The notes under the pieces were generated by a model. The model searched no databases, had not been told where the DNA came from, and saw only the letters and a program-made list of their open reading frames with translations. DNA of 64,000 nt, taken from assembly GCA_029945375.1 (NCBI GenBank), contig CM057057.1, positions 1,550,001-1,614,000 of the forward strand, in the 5' to 3' direction. The DNA is from Agaricus subrufescens (lineage: Eukaryota; Basidiomycota; Agaricomycetes; Agaricales; Agaricaceae). Of the stretch, positions 23,838 to 32,864 are shown one piece after another; within the stretch, counting starts at the first letter, position 1, and each line of letters starts with the position of its first letter. Both the position numbers and the translations under genes were made by a program.

Positions 23838-26704
23838 ATGCCGGGTGACCCCTCTTCATGCTGCATACACTGTCTTTGTTCTTGGCTTTCTCAGCTCAAG
23901 AAGCGGATCACTTCTCCCTTTGTTCCCGCATCTCCCACGTCTTCTCACCAGTACTCTCGTCTGCCTGATGATAGCATAGGCGTACCTGTTCAGTGTGCGG
24001 ACACAGACGTCTCACCAGCACCTGACATTCATCGAGCGTCAGCTTCGAGTGCTTCCATACACTCCACTACAGATTCCGTACCCGCTTGCCCCCCATCATG
24101 TTTATCCCCTTCCTCTCCAGCACCTCTTTTGCGCCTGCATGTTCCATTGACTGCCCCTGGTGAAGAACAACTAGCGGCACCCAATAACCATGCAGGTCCA
24201 GAACTTTCACAATCCGGTCAAAACTATTGGTCTGCATACCCTGCCCCGCCCTATCCACCCCAAGTCTCTCCAGGGCAGGTATCGACTTATCAGGGGTCAG
24301 GCGTGAGTGACATGGTTTATCTGAGGCACTCTCTAACATGGTTCATCCCAGCATATGTTTAACGAGGCTCATAATTTTACTGTGAACGACTCAACATTTA
24401 TCCAGAGCAATACTACTATAGACAACTGTAAGCGCTGTTCAAGTTGTAATGAAGGCACTTACTTATGCCCTCAATAGTCATGGAGAAGCTTCTACAACAG
24501 ACGATCATTGGAGCTGAATTTGACTCTTCCGCTCGCGACCCTCCTCAATGCCATCCCGGAACTCGCCTAGCAATCATACAACACTGCCTGGACTTCATTG
24601 CGCAGTGCATCGATGAAGGGAAGTTGCGTTGGGTCGTTGGTCCTGCTGGAGTAGGCAAATCCGCGATCATGCAGATGGTCACTGAAAACGCTCCTGATGG
24701 CATTATCTTCGCCTCCATCTTTCTCTCTGTTGATGGACGTAGGGATGGAAGTAAGACCGTCCTAACAATGGCATATCAACTCGCTGTCAAGTGTGGACCA
24801 TATCGCCAATTCATCCGTGATCAAATTAATTTTGACCCATCTCTCCTCCAAAATTCGCTATCAGTACAATTCAACAAGTTCATTGTTGAACCATTCACGT
24901 TCGGACGCCTCTTCGAGCCCTCTCGTCGGTTCTTAGTGGTAATTGATGGCCTTGACGAATGTGATGACCCCGTCACTCAGCGGAAGCTCCTTGAGCTGGT
25001 CACGGATTTCTGTATCGCATACCCTACATCTCCCATTGCATGGATCATTGCCAGTCGCCCCGAGCCTCACATCACTTCATTTTTCGATGATCCTAAGGTC
25101 CAACCAGCATACACGAAGGAGGTAATGGTGATAGATTCCGATGAAACATGCGAGGAAGTGCAACGGTATCTCCGCGATGAGCTGAAGAAGATTCAACTCC
25201 AGCATCCCGCGCTCCGACGAAAGAAGGAATGGCCATTGGAGCATGAATTCACCAAAATTGCTTTGGCGGCGGGAGGGTTGTTTGCATATGCTGCAACCGT
25301 CATCCGATATATAGGCGATCCTACGCACGGAGGACCAGCTGCTCAGCTCCGCCGTGTACTCGAACTCATTGATGCAATCCCAAAAGATGGTGTAGCAGGA
25401 AAGAATCACCCGATGGATCAGCTCGACGCGTTGTATAGGAGAATCCTTTCCAACGTCCCAGATGATGTAATGATAAACACGAGAAAACTGCTACTCTTAC
25501 GTTCACATTATCGTTGGAACGATCTCGGATTCCGCGAGCTATCCAGTGTATTGGGATTGACGGAAGACGATGCGTATGATGCCATTTGTCATCTACACGC
25601 TGTTATGAAAATCCCCCAACCTGATCAGGCTGATGATCGACTCTCGTATTATCACAAATCATTTGATGACTTCCTACATGACTTCAAGCGATCTGGATTT
25701 TCTCGTAATTTCGATTCCGAGAGTGATCTTGTTGGTAATCGCGCTTCATTAAGGATAATAGAGGAACTTCACGACGATGGTACTGCTAATTATCATAATA
25801 TTAGCGTCAATTGGAGTGGTTATATGGAAGGTCATTGCGACACTATTTTACTCTCGTGGCCTGACGATGACCGTTTTCAAATGACCGACAAGGAGCTTCG
25901 AGTCACGTTGTACAAAAACGCAGTGGATCATATACGTTCACAGCTCCACAAGTATGGTCTTCAGAAGAGTATATCCTGCTTTCATACATTGACCACACGT
26001 TTCGCCGTACCTCCGAATGATTTTCCATTTGATATATTGCGAGAGTGCGCTTTTGTGAGTTCCACTAGACTCTACACTATTCTGAATGCTGAATTCTACT
26101 ATCAGGAACAGTTTCGCAATGAACTAGCGAATCTTGGCACGTTGAAACAAGGGTCTCTCCGGACATTTGACTATGCCGCAATTTGTGGAGACGTGGAGCT
26201 GCAGTTTACAAGTCCTGTTGACAATAATCTCAAAGTTTTGGATCCCTGGAATCCATCATGCAAGGTGAGTCTTAGTTTACTGCTTGCCCGGAGTTGACTA
26301 AGTTTCCGGCCGCATAGCATGATTGGACAAGTGTAAACGGTTTAGAGCAGCGGCGTGGATGGTCAACCGAGTTTGACAGGTATCATTCAGCTGACGCAAC
26401 TGCGAAGGATGACGAGGATACAGACATCTCCCGTTTTCATATCGCCACGCATCAACAGCAACATGAGAAATGGGCCGAAAGTGATATAAAAAGATACCCA
26501 CCTACCGCTACGTGTTTTCCCTGCTCGCGACGCTTTGCACATTACTTCATGAACAACCAGGATCTACCTGCGATGTATTTCGTTGATGGGAGTCAAATGT
26601 GTTATGTTGAAGTGACATTCGTGGATCCGGATGATGGGATGTCGGAGTGGAGATACCGATTCTTGCATTCTGGACGTCCAAGTAATCACGACGTGAGTAT
26701 ATAA
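23838..26704 (+). CDS. NLR7: NACHT NTPase, complete five-exon copy (887 aa)
   Basis: Exons 23838-24302, 24352-24427, 24478-26054, 26106-26264 and 26318-26704 join to 888 codons. The opening MPGDPSSCCIHCLCSWLSQL is Cys-rich, unlike NLR1-NLR6, and starts the MPGDPSSCC group (NLR7-NLR10). Exon 2 is class B (MFNEAHNFTVNDSTFIQ). Exon 3 lacks one residue in the DPPPRCHP block (DPPQCHP). Walker A GPAGVGKS lies at about 235-242, Walker B is FLVVIDGLDECD. Exon 5 has CFPC. The usual stop is lost: the frame runs three codons further to a TAA, and the sequence there (GAC then GTGAGTAT) is also a good splice donor, so a sixth exon is possible with an acceptor near 26750. Intron 3 is 51 nt, donor GTGAGT, open. 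Confidence 0.86.
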
Positions 26705-26949
26705 TTCCTTTCAATGCTAGCCATAATTGAATGTGATCTGTGCCATTCAGGTGCAGATGCATTGACCCGACAAGAGAAATAAATGTACAGAATAAAAGTG
26801 CGCACCATTGTTTTGTGTTGGAACTTGTGTCTCTCTGGAAGGCGTCGCGGCCTATACACTCAAATATGGCTGTTTGTTTGGAGGAACCATTCAAACTATA
26901 TGTAGATAACGTTCGGTGATGCTACACTTGTGCTCTCAAGCACTTTTTT

Positions 26950-27360
26950 GATATGTCAAATCACGCCTTCACTGAGCTGAGTTGTACTTGATAAGTGGCA
27001 TGGGCTCATCACGGTCCGGCATGAGCGTGGCATTGAAGGAATTGAGTCCCTGAAAGATGAAGTGTTGGCAGGGGCCCTATGGAAGTGACGAGATACATCT
27101 CACCGAGAATGTTGAACAGATGTCGAAGAACAGCAACGCGCATGACGACAGAGAAGGGTTGATGGACACCACCACGCCAGAAATTGATGGGAAACGGGCC
27201 AGCACAGGCCAACATCATCACCACACCCCTACATAGTTCAATACGATGACCTCTGCGAAAACCTATTCATCTAGCTTTCACGCAGCGGCACTTGATCACA
27301 TTTGCACAATGGTAGGGTTGACACTACCTGATAGTCAAGTTTTTGAGTTGAGCTAAATGG
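26950..27360. repeat. Spacer repeat, copy 1 of 3
   Basis: Aligns by eye with 32310-32700, and its right part with 36190-36420. It includes the string CATTGAAGGAATTGAGTCC and CCAGAAATTGATGGGAA, then a GGCACTTGATCACATTTGC stretch. It is not coding on either strand. Copies sit in the spacers before NLR8, NLR9 and NLR10, so it moved with the gene. Confidence 0.65.
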
Positions 27361-27515
27361 TTATTTTCCCTGACAGGTCCCAGGGACTCAGATATGAACG
27401 ATAATCGGGGAAGAGGTGTATTTTTGAGTACATCCATGAGCCATGGTTGCCTAGTAGCCTAGAAAGAGAACAGGTCCCTTGGAAGTTGGTGAGTCCCAGT
27501 GAGGCTGTTCGGAGG

Positions 27516-27606
27516 TGATAGGCGCCTTTGAGTAACAAGAAGCATGGCTGTGACATTCCTCCTGTCTTCATATAACTAACTCTGCGATCACTTCTTGTTT
27601 TCTTCC
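27516..27606 (+). promoter_or_regulatory. NLR8 upstream elements
   Basis: TGATAGGCGCC (27516-27526), then AAGCATGGCTGTGACATTCC, TCTTCATATAACTAAC and GCGATCACTTCTTG, with the ATG at 27623. Confidence 0.55.
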
Positions 27607-27622
27607 CTCCCCGCATTGGAGG

Positions 27623-30600
27623 ATGCCCGGCGACCCCTCTTCTTGCTGCGTACGCCGGCTTTGTCCCTGGCTCTCTCGGCTCAAGGAACGTGTTTCTGCT
27701 CCCTTTGCTCCTGCGTCTTCCATTGCTTCTCACCAGTATTCTCGTTTGCCCGGTGATGGCATAGATGCGCCAGCTCATGGTGCTGATGTGAGCGTCTCCT
27801 CAGCACCTGCCGCTCATCATGCATCAGGTGTCTCTGAAGATTCCACTGCGGGTTCCATGCCCGCTTGTCCATCACCATGTTTATCCCCTTCCCCTCCGGC
27901 GTCACTTCTTCGCCTACATCCTCCGTTACCCACCACTGGTGCAGAGGAATTAGAGGCACTCAACGATCATGTGGATTTACAGCTTCCCCACAAATCGGCT
28001 TCTCATGATCTTTCCACTTCACGATTCTCTGTACACTCTATCTCAAATCCCGTCCCCACACACCCACCACAAAGTTTGTCCCCGCCTCCTCTGGATAGTC
28101 CATCTTGCATCACAAATTCTAATACACCACTACCTTTACCTACTTCCCATTTCTTATCCGGAAATAATATAGCAGATCTAGATCCACCGCATCATACCAA
28201 GGTCAACCCCGCATTCCCCTCTTATCCGCGCTCAGTTTTACGGGTACCTACTCCTTCCACTCCGAACGCCGCGTGTGCTGGTTCAACACTAAGCCCCCAG
28301 CCTCTCGCACATGGCCTAGAAGATCGGTCTACATACCCTACCTCACCCTATCCACCTCAACTCCTACCAGGGGAGGCATTGACCTATCAAGGGCCAAGCG
28401 TGAGTGATACGTTCAATTTGAGGCGCTCTCTGACACGATTCATCCCAGCATATGTTTAGCGAAGCCCATAATTTTACTGTGAAGGACTCAACATTCTTCC
28501 AGAGTAATACCACTATGGACAACTGTAAGCACCGTTTAAGTTATAATGAAGGCACTTACTTATGCCTCCGCTAGTCATGGAGAAGCTTCTACAACAGACG
28601 ATCATTGGGGCTGAATTCGACTCTTCTGCTCGCGACCCTCCCCCTCGATGCCACCCCGGAACACGTCTAGCCATCATACAGCATTGCCTGGATTTCATAG
28701 CGCAGTGTCTAGACGAAGGAAAATTGCGTTGGGTCGTTGGTCCTGCTGGAGTTGGGAAATCGGCGATCATGCAGATGGTCACTGAAAATGCACCTGATGG
28801 TGTTGTCTTTGCCTCTGTCTTCTTTTCCGTCAATGGACGTAGTGACGGAAGCAAGACTATCCTGACCATTGCCTACCAGCTCGCTGTCAAGTGTGGGCCC
28901 TATCGTCAATTCATCCGTGACCAGATCACTTTTGACCCGTCTCTCCTCAAGAAATCAATGTCGGTACAGTTCAACAAGTTCATTGTTGAACCATTCATAT
29001 TCGGACACCTCTTCAAGCCTTCCCGACGGTTCCTAGTAGTCATTGATGGCCTTGACGAGTGCGATAATCACCTCGTTCAACGGAAGCTCCTCGAGCTAAT
29101 AACCGATTTCTGCATCACACACCCCACCTCTCCGGTTTCATGGATCATTGCCAGTCGCCCAGAACCCCACATTACCTTGTTTTTCGACAAGGCCGAAGTC
29201 AAACGGGCATATACAAAGGAAGAGATCACGATAGATTCTGACGAAGCATGTGAAGAGGTGCAACGGTATCTTCGCGACGAGCTGAAGAAGATCAAGACTG
29301 AGCACCCCACGCTCAGATACAAGCGAGAGTGGCCATTGGAGCATGAATTCACCAAAATTGCATCAGCGGCAGGAGGGTTGTTTGCATATGCTGCGACGGT
29401 GATCCGGTTCATAGGCGACCCTACCCATGGGGGTCCAGCGGCTCAGCTTCGTCGTGTAATTGAACTCGTCGATGCTAGCCCCAAAGGCGATGCGTTGGGA
29501 AGAGATCACCCGATGGACCAACTCGATGCATTGTATAGGAGGATCCTCTCCAACGTCCCGGATAGTCTCATGCCGAACACCCGAAAACTGCTAATTTTAC
29601 ATTCACATAACCGTTTTAGGGGCGTTGGCTTCCGCACGCAATGCAATGCATTAGGGCTGACGGAGGAAGATGCATATGATGCTATTTGTCATTTGCATGC
29701 TGTTATGAAGATCCCCGAACCTGATAAGGCTGACGATAATCTCTCCTATTATCACAAATCATTTGATGACTTCCTACGCGACTTCGAGCGCTCTGGATTT
29801 TCTTGCAACTTTCGCAAGGAGGGTCTTGAACTCGATAGTTACGCCTCATTGAGAATTATTGAGGATCTTCGCGATGATGGCGTTGCTCGTGGTGAAGATA
29901 TCCGTGTCGCTTCAAGTTTGGTTGGTCTTTTGAAAGGTTGCTGTGATAACATTTCACTTTCGTGGCCTGGTGATGAGCGTTTTAAAAGGACCGATGACGA
30001 AATCCGGACCGCCTTATACAAAACGTCTATGGATCGTGCGCTTTCAATTTTCGGCGTAGATTGTCAAAGGAGTATATCCTACTTTCATGTGCTGACCACA
30101 CGTCTTGCTAGGCCCCCTTTTACTTTTCCGTTTGATATATTGCTAGCCTCTACCTTTGTAAGATCCATTAGCCTTGACCTGACTTTGAACGCTGAAACCT
30201 CCGATCAGGAACAATTTCGTGACGAGGTTGCAAAGCTTGGAAAGTTAAAGCAAGCACCTCTACGGACATTTGACTATGCCGCAATTTGTAGAAATGTGCA
30301 GTTGCGGTTTACAATTCCTACGGACAATGATCTCAAGGTTTCAGAGCCCTGGAATCCGTCATGCGAGGTGAGTCATAGTTTAGTAATTGTCTGGACATTA
30401 CTGAGTTTCCGCCCATGTAGCATGATCAGACAAGTGTAAACGGTTTAGAGCAGCGGCGAGGATGGTCAACCAAGTTTAAAAGGTGTCATACAATTGACTC
30501 GGTCGCAGAGGATGACGAGGATACAGACATCCCGCGATTTCGTATTGCCATGTATCAACAACAGCATGAGAAATGGGCTGCGCATGATACTAAATACAGA

Positions 30601-30798
30601 TCTAGCACTATGTGTCTTCCCTGCACGCGACGCTTTGCACGCCATTTCATGAACAACCAGGATCTACTAGCGACGTATTTCATCGATGGGAGTCAAATGT
30701 GTTATGTAGAAGTGACGTTCGTAGATCCAGATGATGGAGTATCGGAGTGGAGATACCGATTCTTGCATTCTGGGCGTCCGAGTAGTCTCGATGCGTAG
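27623..30798 (+). CDS. NLR8: NACHT NTPase, complete five-exon copy (990 aa)
   Basis: Exons 27623-28399, 28449-28524, 28575-30157, 30209-30367 and 30421-30798 join to 991 codons. The opening is MPGDPSSCCVRRLCPWLSRL with KER; exon 1 has 259 codons, nearly collinear with NLR9. Exon 2 is class B (MFSEAHNFTVKDSTFFQ). Walker A GPAGVGKS lies at about 340-347, Walker B FLVVIDGLDECD near 437-448, sensor-like ASRPEPHI about 30 residues on. Exon 4 spans 813-865; exon 5 (866-990) begins HDQTSVNGLEQRRG and has CLPC, as in NLR9. Intron 3 is 51 nt and open. With NLR9 and NLR10 it forms the youngest group by eye. Confidence 0.9.
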
Positions 30799-31343
30799 TG
30801 TGTTCTTCCCTATTAAAATTCATAATCTGTTAGTGTTATTTGTGACAGATTTTTCCAGCGAGAGAAATAGATGTACAACATTTGAGCACCTCGCGGTCTC
30901 TAAGACAGTGACTGTGCTGTGCCTCTTTAGGTTAGGACCCATATCCCTCTGAAAGGTGTGGCGACTCATGTGCGAGTAGTGGACTCAAAAGGGCTTATGT
31001 ACATATAATGTTTATAGGTCGTCAATGAAAAGCTCTCTTAATTGATTGATCTCTGCGATTTTCGCTCCCAAGCGCTTTTGTCGATATATGCCTTGAATTT
31101 GCGATTTTTTCTCAGAGATCACATACCCATTCTTGTTGTATTTGACAAGTAGCGAATGCCTTCTCATGGTTTGGCGGCTTTCCGTGGCATTCAAGTTTCG
31201 GATGATCAGGGTTGTTTTGTATCATGGGATACCCCGGGAAGAGTTATATAAGTATATTGTTATCTATGTCAACATCAACAAAGTGGGACGTTCAGGTTGC
31301 TGCGGAAGTTTGGTAGGGGTAACCAGAACACTAATACGGCTGG
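30799..31343. other. 3' flank of NLR8
   Basis: No gene. It is collinear with 39513-40019 behind NLR10, as part of the segmental duplication. Confidence 0.6.
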
Positions 31344-32261
31344 CTACCTTGAGGGTGTGGGCAACAAAGGTAATACGCATTCTCTGACGAAGTATTCATG
31401 GAAACGGTTGTCCTGTGTTAGTTCTGGGTGGAATGCTGTGAGGAAGAGGAAGCCTTGTTGGAGAGCTACGAATGTTTTGGGTCCATGTGTCGAATCCGAG
31501 GAGATCAGGGATTCGGGGAAGAGATGTGGAGCAAGACAAGAAACGACTTTGATGGGCGGGTCTTCCGGCGATGGATCCAATGAGAGAACCACTTGCGAGG
31601 AGGGGCGATTAGCTGACAAGGATGGCAAAACACTCAGCAAGCCAACATACTAATAAATATTCAAGTGAATGGATGGTCTGGATCTCTCATGTCGGGAACT
31701 TCGAGGTCTGCTTCAAACGATTCGACCTACATAGTATCAATTCTAGTTCTGGCATCAGAAAAAGGAGGGGTTAGACGCACTCGACATCCCCAGCCATTGT
31801 GCACGATTGTGATAGACATGCCACCCAGCAGTTCTTGCCCTCCCTTCTTCGCACCTTCATGGTCTTTGAAAGGAGGATGGCTCCGGCACATGTCCCTCAA
31901 ACAGGCTTCACTTTAACGAAGTGTTGTAGAGGTTCCAGAAGACCTGACAGGCGGGCCAGCAATGCCATCGTTGTAGGTTCGGACAGGGGCCAGATGAGCA
32001 TGACGACTCGTTGAGTGTATTGTCACAGATCTCCTCCGGGAATCACAAGGGCGGCAGATTTGTACAGTTCCTCGACCGTATGAACTTGCGCAACTTGGAT
32101 CTGCCTCGGGATCGAAATGTTGTGAAGGGCCTCTTAGTGCTCAATAAAGGCGCCCTGGAGAGCTGCAAGTGGGCTAAGCGGAAGACCTCGGGAAGCAGGG
32201 GTCGGGTCTGCACACCGAGGATGCCAATGATGATAGGTACGTCTGGATGCGGATGGATCAT
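31344..32261 (-). pseudogene. SNO1 pseudogene (PdxT-type glutaminase copy)
   Basis: This is a full-length copy of the intact SNO1 at 40020-40943 with the same five-exon layout. At least three lesions are visible. A Gln codon just after the ALQGAFIEH block is TAA (32134-32136). The Trp of the active-site block KPVWGTCAG is TGA (31897-31899). The donor of intron 2 after the PGG codons is AT instead of GT (32029-32030). The 3' exon ([15 protein letters not shown]... to the stop) is still open, showing the inactivation is fairly recent. It lies tail to tail with NLR8, just as SNO1 does with NLR10. Confidence 0.85.
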
Positions 32262-32309
32262 GTCGCCGGGAGAAATCTTGGTCGCTGCACTTTTTGGTGA
32301 CTCCGCTTC

Positions 32310-32700
32310 GGATTCACTGAGCCGTGCTGTACTTGATACGTGGCAGTGTCTTATCAGGTCCGACACTGTGCCATTGAAGGAATTGAGTCCCCGAAAGATG
32401 AAATATTGACAGGGGCTCTACAGAAGTGACGAGATGCATCTCACCGAGGGTGTCGAAGAACACAAAGCTGCAGCTCAAACACTCCGGACAGCAACGTGCG
32501 TGACAGCAGAGAAGGCAAGGGTTGATAATGATGGAAGCCACCGCGCCAGAAATTGAGGGGAAGCAGCCCTGGCATCGCCACATCCCCACGGTTTAATAAT
32601 ATGGCCTTGGCGAGAATCTATTTTCTCATTTTTCACACAGTGGCACTTGATCACATTTGCACAGCAGCAGAATTGACATATCTGATAGTCAAGTTTTCGA
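32310..32700. repeat. Spacer repeat, copy 2 of 3
   Basis: Matches 26950-27360 with small indels, for example CATTGAAGGAATTGAGTCC and GACGAGATGCATCTCACCG. It lies directly behind the SNO1 pseudogene start. Confidence 0.65.
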
Positions 32701-32783
32701 GTAGAGACAGATCGTTTTATATGTCAGATATGAATGATGAAGGGAAAAAAAGGCGTATTGTTGGGTACAATCGTGCACCAGAA

Positions 32784-32850
32784 GCATGGCTGTGAGATTC
32801 CTCATGTCTTCGTATAACTAACGCTGCAATCGCTGCTCGCTTTCTTCCCT
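32784..32850 (+). promoter_or_regulatory. NLR9 core promoter block
   Basis: GAAGCATGGCTGTGAGATTC, TCTTCGTATAACTAAC and GCAATCGCTGCTCG: the same block as NLR8 but with changes in the TATA-like and GATCAC parts. The TGATAGGCGCC element is missing because the sequence before GAAGCATGG is shorter here. Confidence 0.5.
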
Positions 32851-32864
32851 CCCCGCATTGGAGA

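Larger units (their letters stand above)
26705..27622. other. Intergenic, NLR7 to NLR8, with duplicated flank
   Basis: No intact gene. About 26950-27360 matches 32310-32700 and, in part, 36190-36420 (shared strings such as GAAGGAATTGAGTCC and GACGAGATACATCTCACCG with few changes). The left part resembles the region just upstream of SNO1, so it is the far end of a lost SNO1 copy plus unknown flanking sequence. Confidence 0.6.
27510..32310 (+). repeat. Segmental duplication, left copy (NLR8 plus SNO1 pseudogene)
   Basis: The promoter of NLR8, the gene, its roughly 540-bp 3' flank and the whole SNO1 pseudogene line up in the same order with 36530-41000 (NLR10, flank, intact SNO1). Flank matches include GTTATTTGTGACAGAT, CGATATATGCCTT and AAGTGGGACGTTC. 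The match ends a little upstream of the SNO1 start (around GGTGACTC), where 32310 onward switches to the spacer repeat. Boundaries are approximate. Confidence 0.75.

Noticed and set aside
27969..28172. Second plus-strand frame inside exon 1 of NLR8, with counterparts in NLR9
   Set aside because: It overlaps the Ser/Pro-rich exon 1 in another frame; the similarity between copies follows from the DNA duplication, and no start context or domain supports it.
31133..31653. Plus-strand frames across the SNO1 pseudogene 3' exon
   Set aside because: They are antisense shadows of the pseudogene; the minus strand matches SNO1 codon by codon.
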